From Lentilactobacillus buchneri (GTDB lineage: Bacteria; Bacillota; Bacilli; Lactobacillales; Lactobacillaceae): a stretch of 64,000 nucleotides of DNA. The notes under the pieces were generated by a model, which was not told the origin of the DNA, did not search any database, and saw nothing but the letters and a program-made list of their open reading frames with translations. Position 1 is the stretch's first letter; each line of letters begins with the position of its first letter. Positions 34,667 through 43,644 of the stretch are shown here, one piece after another. The DNA is taken from the NCBI RefSeq assembly GCF_018314255.1, contig NZ_CP073066.1, positions 1,302,001-1,366,000 of the forward strand. The letters are read 5' to 3'. Position numbers and translations under genes: made by a program.

Positions 34667-35041
34667 ATGAAATTCGATGACAAGATCCCAATTTACTACC
34701 AGATTAAGAATTATATCTATCGCCAAATTATCGTGGGTGAGTTGGCCCCTGGTGACAAGCTGCCGGCTGTCCGGCAGTTGGCCGTTGACCTTACCGTCAA
34801 TGTCAATACCGTCCAACGAGCATTAGGCGAGCTGATTTCAGAGAAAATTATTGAACCTCAGCGTGGCAAGGGTAACTTTGTGACGGAGGATCGGGAAACG
34901 ATTGAAAAACTCAAAAAGCTCCTCATTACAGAACAACTCCAGGATTTATATGAAAACCTCCGCAAACTTAATGTGAGCGATGAGGAAATTGTCGATTATT
35001 TGCAGGATTATATCAATAAGAGAAAGCAGGTGCAATCATGA
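34667..35041 (+). CDS. GntR-family regulator, YtrA subfamily
   Basis: A 124-residue short GntR protein. The winged helix PIYYQIKNYIYRQIIVGELAPGDKLPAVRQLAVDLTVNVNTVQRALGEL is complete, and the short C-terminal helical part lacks a large effector domain, as in YtrA. It overlaps the following ABC ATPase by 4 bases (ATGA), so it regulates its own transporter operon, probably through the palindrome before its start. GGGAGGTGGG is the ribosome site. Confidence 0.92.
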   Translation: MKFDDKIPIYYQIKNYIYRQIIVGELAPGDKLPAVRQLAVDLTVNVNTVQRALGELISEKIIEPQRGKGNFVTEDRETIEKLKKLLITEQLQDLYENLRKLNVSDEEIVDYLQDYINKRKQVQS

Positions 35042-35751
35042 CAAACACGATTGAAATCAAGAATTTGAATTACCGGAGAAATTATCGAAGTATTTTGGAA
35101 GATGTTAATTTAAACATTGAGATGGGCAAGATCGTTGGCCTCCTCGGTGAAAACGGTGCTGGTAAGACGACATTGATGCGGCTGATTGCCGGGGTTGCCA
35201 AAGGCGCTTCCGGCAGCATTACCGTGGCCGGCACGGATGGCGTTCCAGACAAGAAATCAGCCATTAGCTTCAGTGAACAGTTGAATGGATTTAATCCCAG
35301 CATGCGAATTGATAAGATTATCCGTTTCTATGAGGACGTCTACCCGGATTTCTCAACCAAAAAGTATAACGAAATGGCTGGTTTCCTCCAGATTGATGAA
35401 GGTTTACGGTTATCAGCACTCTCTAAAGGGATGAAAGAGAAACTGATTATCGGATTGACGTTGTCACGTGATACCAAGGTCTATCTGTTAGATGAACCAT
35501 TTGGCGGGATTGATAGTATGTCACGGAAGAAAATCATTCAGAGTATCATCAAATGGAAGAGTGATGACGCCGTGATTCTGGTTTCCGATCATTACGTTTC
35601 CGAAATTGCCAGTATCTTGGATGAAGTCGTGATCATCAAAGACCGAACAGTTTACGCACAGAAGAGTGCCGAAGAGATTCGTTCAAAGTACGCTGAAGGA
35701 ATCGAACACTATTACGAAAGTATTTATGAAGGGAATGATATCGATGACTAG
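35038..35751 (+). CDS. ABC transporter ATP-binding protein (GntR operon)
   Basis: A 237-residue ABC ATPase: Walker A GLLGENGAGKTTLMRL (about residue 37), a variant signature LSALSKGMKEKLIIGLTLSRD, Walker B VYLLDEPFGGID and the switch His in VSDHY. This variant resembles the YtrB/antibiotic or stress exporters linked to YtrA regulators. It overlaps the permease gene by 8 bases. Confidence 0.92.
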   Translation: MTNTIEIKNLNYRRNYRSILEDVNLNIEMGKIVGLLGENGAGKTTLMRLIAGVAKGASGSITVAGTDGVPDKKSAISFSEQLNGFNPSMRIDKIIRFYEDVYPDFSTKKYNEMAGFLQIDEGLRLSALSKGMKEKLIIGLTLSRDTKVYLLDEPFGGIDSMSRKKIIQSIIKWKSDDAVILVSDHYVSEIASILDEVVIIKDRTVYAQKSAEEIRSKYAEGIEHYYESIYEGNDIDD

Positions 35752-36535
35752 TTTCTATGACTTACTTAAATCGCTCACTCGGCCCAAGTTGCGGATCATG
35801 AACCGGATTGTCTTAATTGATGTGATTGCCATTGTATTAACGCTGATTTATCAAGTTTATCGCGGAGATCTGGAGACCGATACGCCACTTGCCATCACAC
35901 TTTCGTACTCGGTATTTGTCGCCATCGTTGCCTTTGTGTTGATGTCTCGGAACAGTGAGCACATTTTCGTGAGCGACGCCTACCGGTTAATTCCGGCAAG
36001 TGACACCAAGCTATACTCTGTTAACCTGCTATCTTCGTTCATCGGGATGGTGTACGCCGGCATTACCCAGGTAGTTCTGTGGGTGATCGCTGCGATTCCG
36101 TTTTGGGGCGATTTTGGTGCTCAATTTAAGAAGATGTTTCACTACACCTATATGCATTCGGATAGGCCAAACTTTGTAAAGAATATGATTCTTTTGACAA
36201 TTGGTACGATTTTACTGGCAATTGCCATGACCCTTCTTTTGTGGGCGTCGATCACATTGATCCACTTAACTGGGAACGCTCTAACCGCGTTTCTGCCAGA
36301 TTCTAGACAAAAGTTCTTCAGATTTATTTTGTACATTGTCGTCATCGTGGCATTCCTGTATATATTCTCGATCATTGAAAATCGGGTAGATGGCGTGATG
36401 AATCACTTCTTTAGTTCTGATACGAACAGTGATATGAGTCTCTATTACGCAACCATTTACTTGCTTGGGTTCACGGCGTTGGAATCTGTTGGAAGTGTCT
36501 ACCTGTTAAAGCACTGGGTTGAAACTGATAGTTAA
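35744..36535 (+). CDS. ABC transporter permease (GntR operon)
   Basis: A 263-residue protein with six hydrophobic stretches beginning RIVLIDVIAIVLTLIYQVY. The start at 35744 (MTSFYDLL) overlaps the ATPase stop and removes 26 non-family residues of the longer frame. With the ATPase it forms an ABC-2-like exporter. Substrate is unknown; cell-envelope stress is the usual theme for YtrA operons. Confidence 0.85.
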   Translation: MTSFYDLLKSLTRPKLRIMNRIVLIDVIAIVLTLIYQVYRGDLETDTPLAITLSYSVFVAIVAFVLMSRNSEHIFVSDAYRLIPASDTKLYSVNLLSSFIGMVYAGITQVVLWVIAAIPFWGDFGAQFKKMFHYTYMHSDRPNFVKNMILLTIGTILLAIAMTLLLWASITLIHLTGNALTAFLPDSRQKFFRFILYIVVIVAFLYIFSIIENRVDGVMNHFFSSDTNSDMSLYYATIYLLGFTALESVGSVYLLKHWVETDS

Positions 36536-36548
36536 TCATGACCATTGA

Positions 36549-36593
36549 GAAGGTCGGCACACAATTCTTGTGAATTGTGTACCGGCCTTTTTG
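36549..36593 (+). terminator. intrinsic terminator
   Basis: AAGGTCGG-ACACAATTC / GAATTGTGT-CCGGCCTT stem with TTTTT; ends the GntR operon. Confidence 0.88.
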
Positions 36594-36670
36594 GTTTGTC
36601 GCTCACTTCTGGTTGTTCTCGGATAGTGATATAATCAAACCCTAAATATGACGAAACGGAAGGCAACATT

Positions 36671-37327
36671 TTGAGAAGAACCTGGTCGATGACGACCTTT
36701 TACCTGAGTTATGTGTTTCTGATTGTACTCTGGTTTTTCGGTCGCGAACTTATCAATTTCATTGAGCATCACTACACGACAGGGATGGCGAGCGATCTGG
36801 TTAGTTTGGGGATCAAAGCCGTGATCATGGTTGGTCTGGGACTGTTCTGGATCAGTCGGACGAACGCCCAATTATGGATTGACAAACGCAAACTTTATAA
36901 CGGAAACTTTCCGACCGTATTTTGGGTCGTGTTGGCAATGTTCATTGCCTATCTGTTTTTCTTGATGTTTGGTGCCCACCATGGCTTTTACATTCAACCC
37001 AATCCGTTCAAAAGCGGCGAGTTCTTGAGTGTGACTTTGGGCGCCGGCTTGATTGAAGAGTTCTTGTTTCGCGGGTTCCTCATGAACTTCTTGATGAAGC
37101 GATACGGGATTGTCACCGCCAATATTATCCAAGCAATCTTATTTCAGATCAGTCATTTTCCACTTTACTATCTGGAAGGTCTGACGTTGGGCGCTTGGCT
37201 CATTAACATCGCCAACGTGTTACCACTTGGCCTGATCTTTGGCTGGATGTTTTATCGCACCAAGAATCTTTGGCCCAGCACGATTCTACATTGTGTGTGG
37301 GATTCCGGCGTCACTCTGTTCATCTAA
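36671..37327 (+). CDS. CPBP-family intramembrane metalloprotease
   Basis: A 218-residue protein with about six helices. The CPBP motifs are AGLIEEFLFRGFLM (EExxxR, residues about 118-131), FQISHFPLYY (metal His) and ILHCVWDSG (last His). In Gram-positive bacteria these Abi/CPBP proteins are often linked to bacteriocin immunity or protein processing. The start is TTG at 36671 with GGAAGG 8 bases upstream; no better ATG exists. Active-site residues look intact. Confidence 0.87.
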   Translation: MRRTWSMTTFYLSYVFLIVLWFFGRELINFIEHHYTTGMASDLVSLGIKAVIMVGLGLFWISRTNAQLWIDKRKLYNGNFPTVFWVVLAMFIAYLFFLMFGAHHGFYIQPNPFKSGEFLSVTLGAGLIEEFLFRGFLMNFLMKRYGIVTANIIQAILFQISHFPLYYLEGLTLGAWLINIANVLPLGLIFGWMFYRTKNLWPSTILHCVWDSGVTLFI

Positions 37328-37415
37328 ATACCTGTATAATAGTATGCTTAGATTATTTGCTAGGTTTCTGATGGGTTTGCGTTATACACTATTCTCATAA
37401 GAAAGGAGGATGATA

Positions 37416-38021
37416 ATGCGATTTGGTGCACGATTGAAAACTGAACGGATTGAATTGGGTTTGACGCAAAAGCAGGTTGCTGACACAATGAATGTTTCCC
37501 GACAAACCATTTCCAGTTGGGAGACTGAAAACAGTTATCCTGACATTGATAGTTTAATTCAGTTAAGCGATCTATTCCATATATCATTGGACGTCCTCTT
37601 GAAGGAGGATGTTGGGATGAAGGAGTACTTAAAGAAAAAAGAAGCCTTGGAATGGATTCGGCCCATTAAGCAGGTTACAATCACCATCGATATTTTATTT
37701 ATTATCAGTATGATATTTATTCGGCACGGCGGAGCGGCGGGCGTGTTCCTACTTTTAGTAGCGCTGCTGAACATGCTCGTCATGGTGCGGGTCAAACGGT
37801 TTGAGGATGAGTTAAATGCTCGACCAGCCATTTTACGATGGCCGAATTTGAGGAAGGTTGTTTATTCCTCCGCAATATTTTTGACGATTGTCGTTGTGTT
37901 TGGTTGGGTCTTTCATTTACACCTTGGTGACAATGCATCTGCGGTGGCAATTGGCTTATGGCTTGGGATTATCATCGTTGAGCTAACGTATCGGTTTCAC
38001 CGACGTTCCCATGCTTCTTAA
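37416..38021 (+). CDS. XRE-family regulator with C-terminal membrane domain
   Basis: The first 65 residues are a Cro/C1 HTH (LGLTQKQVADTMNVSRQTISSWETENSYPDIDSLIQLSDLF). The rest holds four hydrophobic helices in two pairs, about residues 90-125 and 150-190. Membrane-bound XRE proteins of this sort are common in lactobacilli; ligands are unknown. AAAGGAGG is best spaced for the ATG at 37416, not the one at 37410. Confidence 0.85.
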   Translation: MRFGARLKTERIELGLTQKQVADTMNVSRQTISSWETENSYPDIDSLIQLSDLFHISLDVLLKEDVGMKEYLKKKEALEWIRPIKQVTITIDILFIISMIFIRHGGAAGVFLLLVALLNMLVMVRVKRFEDELNARPAILRWPNLRKVVYSSAIFLTIVVVFGWVFHLHLGDNASAVAIGLWLGIIIVELTYRFHRRSHAS

Positions 38022-38030
38022 TGATTATTC

Positions 38031-38059
38031 TTGACAGGTCCGACGTTTCTTGGCATAAT
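38031..38059 (+). promoter_or_regulatory. promoter of rpsN operon
   Basis: TTGACA (perfect), 17 bases, CATAAT. Confidence 0.75.
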
Positions 38060-38075
38060 AGTAACCGTTACTATT
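38057..38075. promoter_or_regulatory. Zur-like box over the rpsN promoter
   Basis: AATAGTAAC-C-GTTACTATT is a perfect 9-1-9 palindrome that overlaps the -10 and start point. Its centre has the 7-1-7 layout (TAGTAAC-N-GTTACTA) of Fur/Zur-family sites and resembles the Gram-positive Zur consensus TCGTAAT-N-ATTACGA. Confidence 0.6.
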
Positions 38076-38137
38076 GAGTGTACACAAAATAACCTAAAAC
38101 CCACAATATCAAAAATACACTTATTTGGAGGACTCAT

Positions 38138-38407
38138 ATGGCAAAGAAGTCTAAGATTGCAAAGAATAAACGTCAAGAAGCTTTGATTGAAAAGTACGCC
38201 AACATCCGACGTGAATTGAAAAAGGAAGGCAACTATGAGGCCTTGGCCAAGCTGCCAAAGGACTCTAACCCTAACCGATTGCGGAACCGTGACGAATTGG
38301 ACGGTCGTCCTCGCGGTTATATGCGTAAGTTTGGCATGTCACGTCTCAACTTCCGCAAGTATGCCCACTTGGGTCAGATCCCTGGTGTTCACAAGGCCAG
38401 CTGGTAA
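38138..38407 (+). CDS. rpsN: 30S ribosomal protein S14, zinc-free type
   Basis: An 89-residue S14 protein located at the decoding side of the small subunit. It has the [34 protein letters not shown]-terminus but none of the CxxC pairs of the zinc-binding form. Zinc-free paralogs are usually made under zinc limitation to replace the zinc form, which fits its isolated position outside ribosomal operons, the Zur-like box upstream and the metal-homeostasis gene downstream. TTGGAGG precedes the ATG. Confidence 0.95.
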   Translation: MAKKSKIAKNKRQEALIEKYANIRRELKKEGNYEALAKLPKDSNPNRLRNRDELDGRPRGYMRKFGMSRLNFRKYAHLGQIPGVHKASW

Positions 38408-38434
38408 GATAACAGCGGCAAAGGAGTGATCGAT

Positions 38435-38551
38435 ATGGAAAAACAAGATCTCGCGAGTGCTTATCGTCGTTTGAAGAGCCCAAGTATCAAGATCCGTAAG
38501 CGGGCTGTGAAGATTATTCATGAAGCTAAAGCGAATAAAGCGCATCGTTAA
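38435..38551 (+). CDS. putative metal homeostasis protein (38 residues)
   Basis: A tiny basic protein, MEKQDLASAYRRLKSPSIK.. ending KAHR, with AAAGGAGTGATCG as a good ribosome site. I recall this family from lactobacilli as a putative metal homeostasis protein found behind rpsN. It is in one transcript with rpsN, ending at the terminator 6 bases downstream. Function is not established; the sequence looks like a helical nucleic-acid- or ribosome-binding peptide. Confidence 0.75.
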   Translation: MEKQDLASAYRRLKSPSIKIRKRAVKIIHEAKANKAHR

Positions 38552-38557
38552 AAGAGT

Positions 38558-38589
38558 CCCCACTGTCGCAATTGGCAGTGGGGTTTTAT
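38558..38589 (+). terminator. terminator of rpsN operon
   Basis: CCCCACTG/CAGTGGGG perfect stem, 10-base loop, TTTTATT. Confidence 0.9.
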
Positions 38590-38640
38590 TGTATCAAAGT
38601 TATATATTAGATTATATTTATAATACCATATGCAAGTTGC

Positions 38641-38669
38641 TTGACTTACCACCGCAAACTTTGTACACT
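38641..38669 (+). promoter_or_regulatory. promoter of small membrane protein gene
   Basis: TTGACT, 17 bases, TACACT; supports a start at 38715 rather than the longer reading frame that would run through the rpsN terminator. Confidence 0.55.
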
Positions 38670-38714
38670 TACAACAACTTCGACACATTAGGGAGAGCGG
38701 AATGGGGCGGTTTC

Positions 38715-38906
38715 ATGAGTGCAAAACGAATTGTGTTTGCAATTATTTTTGTTATTTTGAATGTAGTAGCGGCTTACTTTCTAGTTGATCCATTCATGTC
38801 AATTGTGTATCGACGGTTCCAGGAAGCCGATTTTTTCCAAATTATTCTGGTGTTGACGATCACCTTGGCACTGGATATTGGGACATTTCAAGAGGTTGTG
38901 AGGTAG
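38715..38906 (+). CDS. small membrane protein, hypothetical
   Basis: A 63-residue protein MSAKRIVFAIIFVILNVVAAYFLV.. with two hydrophobic helices separated by VYRRFQEADF. GGGGCGG lies 8 bases before the ATG. The frame is open 65 codons further upstream, but that part overlaps a terminator and promoter. I do not recognise the family. Confidence 0.6.
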   Translation: MSAKRIVFAIIFVILNVVAAYFLVDPFMSIVYRRFQEADFFQIILVLTITLALDIGTFQEVVR

Positions 38907-38910
38907 CATT

Positions 38911-38945
38911 AACTGTCATCGGGATTGTCGATGGCAGTTTTATTT
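38911..38945 (+). terminator. intrinsic terminator
   Basis: AACTGTCATC/GATGGCAGTT stem (one mismatch) followed by TTATTTTG. Confidence 0.75.
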
Positions 38946-39016
38946 TGTTTCGGTTCATGATAACCTAGTAGCTAATATTTTAAGGGGGAAATCTGATTAA
39001 AGGAAGTTGTTGATCT

Positions 39017-39547
39017 ATGGGAAAAATTCGGATCAATCAAACAGTGGTTAAGGCGCTTTTAATATATGGCGGTTTTATCTGGTTGATTGCCTTACTCATT
39101 GTATTGCCGCATTTTAGTGATCTTCTCCCAGCAACCGAAAACCTTGGTGTTTCTCACGTGTCTATCATAGATACGACCTATTTTGCTTGGCGGGTGCCAT
39201 TAACCTTTTTATTTTTTTCATTGATCCACACGAAGTGGTCAATCCTGTTTCCAACCGCTTGGTATTATGCCATGTTTGCAATTTGGGCATTGGTGGTCAT
39301 CTTTTTGTTTATCAAGGGTCAATTTTGGAGTGGCAGTTTTTTCCTACTTCATACCTTGGCGTTTGGTGCGAGCATCTACTTCTTTTCCCTGGTGGCATTA
39401 CGGACGGTTCATAATAATATGTATATCAAAAGTGACCACTATCTGGGGAGATGGCTTGGTGCGGTTAAAATGTCAGTTCAGGAATACTGGATTGAGTTAA
39501 TCAGCGCTTATTTGGGATTTCTGTTCTTGAATATTTTTTCTGGATAA
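39017..39547 (+). CDS. multi-span membrane protein, hypothetical
   Basis: 176 residues with about five hydrophobic helices and a longer polar part near residues 135-155 (NNMYIKSDHYLGRW). No family recognised; general layout (two helices, loop, two helices, short amphipathic region, last helix) resembles the membrane protein at 55144. AGGAAG lies before the ATG. It ends one base before a convergent gene. Confidence 0.65.
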   Translation: MGKIRINQTVVKALLIYGGFIWLIALLIVLPHFSDLLPATENLGVSHVSIIDTTYFAWRVPLTFLFFSLIHTKWSILFPTAWYYAMFAIWALVVIFLFIKGQFWSGSFFLLHTLAFGASIYFFSLVALRTVHNNMYIKSDHYLGRWLGAVKMSVQEYWIELISAYLGFLFLNIFSG

Positions 39548-39841
39548 CTATTTAAAATAGTCTCGTTTTGAAACCAGTCTGTTCAACCAAATGAAAAAAC
39601 CAACAAGTAGAAACACTGGCAGCCAACCCAATACCAGCACTAGTAGGAACGATCCTAAAAATCCGAGTAAGCCATTTTCAAAAAATGCCTTGAGCAGATC
39701 AAAAAAGTTGCTTTCATGATGTAGCCACAAGTCGAATGGTGTTGAAATGACGCCGATGACGATGGCAAAGAGCAGCCATGCATTTGCGGCGTGGATTGCT
39801 TTTCGAATAATGAATCCTTCACTTTCTGTTGGGTTTACCAT
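39548..39841 (-). CDS. small membrane protein, hypothetical
   Basis: 97 residues with two long hydrophobic stretches (AWLLFAIVIGVIS and GFLGSFLLVLVLGWLPVFLLVGFFIWL) and a basic C-terminus. Its stop touches that of the convergent gene. The ribosome site is poor, which leaves doubt over the start. Confidence 0.55.
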   Translation of the reverse strand: MVNPTESEGFIIRKAIHAANAWLLFAIVIGVISTPFDLWLHHESNFFDLLKAFFENGLLGFLGSFLLVLVLGWLPVFLLVGFFIWLNRLVSKRDYFK

Positions 39842-39959
39842 ACAAAATTTTAAGACTTTTCACAACCTGGAATTTTTATTGAATCAGAAACCGGGTTTCA
39901 CTTTTGGCAGAGTTCTTTTATACTCGATATATCAATCATTTTTAAAGGAGCGTTATTCA

Positions 39960-40268
39960 TTGTTATTTTCAAAAATAAAGTCAATTACCCCATCTGAACT
40001 GAAGCAGTTACTGCCAAATAAGCCGGTAATTCTTGATGTTCGTGAGGTTGATGAGTATCAAGCCGGTCACATTCCAGCTGCAAAGAATGTGCCATTATCT
40101 GGATTGCCTGGCAACATCGCCCAAGTATCTGCCCCACAGCCTTGGTATTTGATTTGTCGATCTGGGCGACGAAGTCTAAGAGCGGCCCGGATTTTGCGCA
40201 AGGCTGGTTATCAAGTGATTAATGTTAGCGGCGGGATGCTGTCTTGGCAGGGGCCGGTGACTCGGTAG
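39960..40268 (+). CDS. rhodanese-like sulfurtransferase
   Basis: A single rhodanese domain of 102 residues. VILDVREVDEYQAGHIPAAKNVPL is the CH2A motif and LICRSGRRSLRAA the active-site loop with the catalytic Cys. It should carry a persulfide, passing sulfur to an acceptor that cannot be named. The start is TTG at 39960, 9 bases after AAAGGAG; the frame extends upstream without another ribosome site. Single gene. Confidence 0.88.
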   Translation: MLFSKIKSITPSELKQLLPNKPVILDVREVDEYQAGHIPAAKNVPLSGLPGNIAQVSAPQPWYLICRSGRRSLRAARILRKAGYQVINVSGGMLSWQGPVTR

Positions 40269-40330
40269 ATAGTTTGCGATTCTTAGAATTGGATTTAAAA
40301 ATGTGGCAAGATCCTTACATTTAAAGGCTC

Positions 40331-40370
40331 TGGGGTAACGCTGAATGATTTGACCCCAAAAACATTTTTT
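40331..40370 (+). terminator. intrinsic terminator
   Basis: TGGGGT/ACCCCA stem with a 16-base loop and a T-rich tail ending the rhodanese gene. Confidence 0.6.
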
Positions 40371-40388
40371 AATATTATCTAGCCGAAT

Positions 40389-40502
40389 AGTGGAAAAATG
40401 AGCAGCTTCCGGCCGTAAAAGGGGACTATCTAAACATCCAACCTCTGGATGTTTAGATAGTCCCCTTTTACTCTGGAAGCTTAACGCTCATTTTTCCGCA
40501 CT
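40389..40502. repeat. palindromic intergenic element, family A copy after fumC
   Basis: A 114-bp near-perfect palindrome: outer arms GTGGAAAAATGAGC/GCTCATTTTTCCGCAC, CTTCC/GGAAG, then a 23-bp tip stem starting TAAAAGGGGACTATC. It shares AGCTTCC..CCG..TAA, GGAAGCTTAACG and the CCGCACT end with the other family A copies, while both large stems are unique. It ends 1 base from the fumC stop. Confidence 0.8.
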
Positions 40503-40503
40503 G

Positions 40504-41886
40504 TTATTTTCGATCATTATTCGTCATATCAATCGGCTTCATCCATTTATCAAAGTCATCAGCGGTCACATAGCCAAGTGCCAAAGCGGCAACTTTCAGC
40601 TTTGTCCCGTCCTCATGCGCCTTTTGAGCAATCTCTGCTGCCTTGTGGTAACCAATGTGCGGTGACAATGCCGTGACGGTCATGAGTGAGTTGTCGACTA
40701 ACTGCTTCATTCGATCTTGGTTGACGGTGATGCCAGCGACCATTTTATCGGTAAAGTTCGTCATAATCCCGGTTAGTAACTCGACTGACTCTAAGAAACT
40801 AAATATGATCACTGGTTTATAAACGTTCATCTCAAAGTTACCCTGACTGGCGGCAATTTCAATTGTCGTATCATTGCCCATTACCCGCGTCGCCGCCATG
40901 GCCATGGCTTCTGCTTGAGTCGGGTTGACTTTACCTGGCATGATGGATGAACCGGGTTCGTTGGCCGGGATGCTCAACTCACCGTAGCCGGCCCGTGGCC
41001 CACTGGCAAGAAAACGGATATCATTGGCTATTTTCAGTAGATCAGCTGCCAGTGTTCGCACGGCTCCGTGGGTTGCCGTGATGCCTGAATGGTTGGCCAG
41101 ACCGTAGAACTGATTTTGGGTTTTGAATGGCAACCCATATGCAGTACTGAGTTCGGCCACCATTGCGGAAGCAAAGCCCGGCGTGGTGTTTAAGCCGGTT
41201 CCAACGGCGGTACCGCCAATCGGGACCTCTAGCAAGGTCTGACTGGTTTCGTCAAGGAAGTGAAGGTCGTGGGTCAATGCACTGACCCAGCCACTAATTT
41301 CTTGGCCAAACGTGATCGGGGTCGCATCTTGAAGATGGGTTCGACCAATCTTCACAACGTCCCAATACTGTTCTTGCTTTTTGGTTAAAACTGCAATCAA
41401 ATGTTCAACCTGTGGTTTTAGTTTGAGAACGGCCAAGGTAGCAGCAATGTTCATCGCGGTCGGGAAAGTATCATTTGAACTCTGGGAGTGATTAACATCG
41501 TCGTTAGGCAAAATCGTCAGTTTTGAGTCCAGTTGACCGCAGAGGTTTGCGATGACCTCATTGACATTCATATTGGTTTGCGTTCCCGACCCGGTTTGGT
41601 AAACGTGAAGTGGAAAGTCAGCCATGAGTTGGCTATCGTTGAGCGATAACAACTGGCGACTGGCCTTTTCAATCAACCGGGCTTTTTCGGGCGTTAGTGT
41701 CTGTTGCGCTTGGTTAACTGTGGCTGCAGCAAGCTTAATGTTGATGAGTGCCCGGATCACCGCAACCGGCATCAAAGGGCCGGTTGGAAAGTTGTGTCGG
41801 CTCCGTTCAGTTTGTGGCCCCCATAGTGCCTTCTTTGGTACTTTGACTTTTCCAAGGGTATCTTCTTCAATCCGATATTCAGTCAT
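40504..41886 (-). CDS. fumC: class II fumarase
   Basis: Catalyses fumarate + water to malate. The superfamily signature GSSIMPGKVNPTQAEA holds the catalytic Ser loop; TGSGTQTNMNVNEV, NDDVNHSQSSNDTFPTAM and GRTHLQDATPITFGQE form the active site. Length 460 is standard. The ATG at 41886 has GGGAGGA upstream. It lies 11 bases after the malolactic enzyme gene and is cotranscribed. In such bacteria the pair feeds the reductive malate-fumarate branch or supplies malate for malolactic conversion. Confidence 0.96.
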   Translation of the reverse strand: MTEYRIEEDTLGKVKVPKKALWGPQTERSRHNFPTGPLMPVAVIRALINIKLAAATVNQAQQTLTPEKARLIEKASRQLLSLNDSQLMADFPLHVYQTGSGTQTNMNVNEVIANLCGQLDSKLTILPNDDVNHSQSSNDTFPTAMNIAATLAVLKLKPQVEHLIAVLTKKQEQYWDVVKIGRTHLQDATPITFGQEISGWVSALTHDLHFLDETSQTLLEVPIGGTAVGTGLNTTPGFASAMVAELSTAYGLPFKTQNQFYGLANHSGITATHGAVRTLAADLLKIANDIRFLASGPRAGYGELSIPANEPGSSIMPGKVNPTQAEAMAMAATRVMGNDTTIEIAASQGNFEMNVYKPVIIFSFLESVELLTGIMTNFTDKMVAGITVNQDRMKQLVDNSLMTVTALSPHIGYHKAAEIAQKAHEDGTKLKVAALALGYVTADDFDKWMKPIDMTNNDRK

Positions 41887-41897
41887 ATGTCCTCCCG

Positions 41898-43517
41898 TTA
41901 ATATTCTGGTTGCCACTGAGCTTGATGAATGGCATCGCGAACTGATTCAATTGGTTTCTGGTTAAGTTTCTGATCAACCGCGCTCTGTGCGACCGCAGTT
42001 GCGACTGTATCTGAGAACTGGTTGAGCTTGCTGACAGGTGGTAAAACGGCAGCCCCTGGCTGTGTCGGATCGACAATACCGCCAAGTGAGTGGGCAGCAG
42101 CGGAGATCATTGCATCGTTAAGCACTGATGCGGCGCTGGCAATTGCTCCAAGTCCCAGTCCGGGATAGATGAGCGCATTGTTGGCCTGGCCAATCTGGTA
42201 GGTAACGCCTTTGTATTCTACGTTATCAGATGGAATTCCGGTCGCAATCAATCCCTTGCCGTCAGTCCATTTAATTAAATCAGCTGCGCTGGCTTCCATC
42301 AGCTTGGTTGGATTGGAAATCGGGAAGATAATCGGCCGTTCCGTATGGGCGGCCATTTCGGTCACAACGGATTTTGTGAAGGTTCCCGGTTGAGTTGAAG
42401 TTCCAACCATAACCGTCGGGTGCACGGCTTTGACAACGGAAAGCAAATCAGTCAGGCTGTCCGGGTTCGCAAACTCACTTCGCGAACGGGCGAACGGTTT
42501 TTGTTCCGGCGTCAAATCAGGGGTATCAGTGAATAACAATCCCTGTTTATCAACCATATAGAAATGCTGTTTCGCTTCTTCCGGTGATAAGCCGGCTGCT
42601 AACATCTCATTATAAACCCGCATGGTAATCCCTGCACCGGCTGTTCCGGCACCAAAGCACAAATAAGTCTGGTCAGTTAACTTTTGTTTGGAAATATTGA
42701 GGGCACCAATGAGGCCGGCAAGAACAATAATTCCAGTCCCCTGAATATCATCGTTAAAGACGAGTTGGTCATCTTTATAACGATTCAAAATATTGGCTGC
42801 ATTGGAACGACCAAAGTCTTCAAAATGCAGGTAAACGTCTGGAAACTGGTTTTCGACTGCAGATACGAATCGATCAATGAACTGATCGTATCGTTGACCA
42901 CGCACCCGATGCTGTTTAAGGCCCAGGTATATCGGGTTCTTCAGCAACGACTCATTATTGGTGCCGGCATCGATAACGACCGGCAGAACTTGACTGGGGT
43001 CGATTCCCGCGGCCGCCGTGTAGACCATCAGTTTGCCGACGGTAATATCAACACCTTGGGTGCCCCAGTCGCCGATACCCAGGATACCTTCGCCGTCAGT
43101 CACACAAAGCAGCCGAATGTCGCGACCATTTGCAGCATTCTTGAGGCTTTCTTCGATTGAGTCTGGATCGTCAATTGATAGAAATGCTGCATTTTGAGGT
43201 TGAACGAAGAGTTCACTGTAATGTTCAACCGTAGTCGCAATTGTCGGGTCGTAAACGATCGGCATGAATTCAGCGACGTGTTGTGAGAATGTCTTGAAGA
43301 ATAGGACGCGGTTTTCATTGAAAATACTCATTAAGAACACCCGCTTCTCTAAAGCAGATGATTTTGATTGGTACTGCTGATACACTTGTTCGGCCTGCTG
43401 ATCCAGTGTTTGAACCATTGGCGGCAACATCCCGACCAAACCTAACTGTTGACGTTCAGTTTCTGTAAAGGCGGTTCCCTTGTTTTTAAATGGATCATTC
43501 AAAATTGATTGTGTCAT
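41898..43517 (-). CDS. mleS: malolactic enzyme (NAD-malic enzyme family)
   Basis: Decarboxylates L-malate to L-lactate with NAD and Mn, giving deacidification and energy by malate/lactate exchange. The 539-residue sequence follows lactococcal MleS nearly end to end as I recall it: [75 protein letters not shown] and the C-terminal [15 protein letters not shown] is the NAD loop. A malic enzyme producing pyruvate cannot be excluded by sequence alone, but MleS similarity and the divergent MleR-type gene favour malolactic. No malate permease is adjacent. Confidence 0.88.
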   Translation of the reverse strand: MTQSILNDPFKNKGTAFTETERQQLGLVGMLPPMVQTLDQQAEQVYQQYQSKSSALEKRVFLMSIFNENRVLFFKTFSQHVAEFMPIVYDPTIATTVEHYSELFVQPQNAAFLSIDDPDSIEESLKNAANGRDIRLLCVTDGEGILGIGDWGTQGVDITVGKLMVYTAAAGIDPSQVLPVVIDAGTNNESLLKNPIYLGLKQHRVRGQRYDQFIDRFVSAVENQFPDVYLHFEDFGRSNAANILNRYKDDQLVFNDDIQGTGIIVLAGLIGALNISKQKLTDQTYLCFGAGTAGAGITMRVYNEMLAAGLSPEEAKQHFYMVDKQGLLFTDTPDLTPEQKPFARSRSEFANPDSLTDLLSVVKAVHPTVMVGTSTQPGTFTKSVVTEMAAHTERPIIFPISNPTKLMEASAADLIKWTDGKGLIATGIPSDNVEYKGVTYQIGQANNALIYPGLGLGAIASAASVLNDAMISAAAHSLGGIVDPTQPGAAVLPPVSKLNQFSDTVATAVAQSAVDQKLNQKPIESVRDAIHQAQWQPEY

Positions 43518-43547
43518 TTAAATGCCTCTTTCTTGATCATTTCCTTT

Positions 43548-43577
43548 AGAATAGTCTGTTCAACTTTATATAGTCAA
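43548..43577 (-). promoter_or_regulatory. promoter of mleS-fumC operon
   Basis: Minus strand TTGACT, 18 bases, TATTCT. Directly upstream, ATAG-TC...GAC-TATG half-sites and an AT-rich block form the likely LysR binding region between mleS and the regulator gene. Confidence 0.5.
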
Positions 43578-43644
43578 TATCTACATAGACCATTATGATT
43601 TATAATAGTTAACATAAATATCCTTTAGGAAAGGGGAAATAAAC

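Noticed and set aside
38520..38714. N-terminal extension of the membrane protein at 38715
   Set aside because: Would be read through the rpsN terminator and a better-placed promoter.
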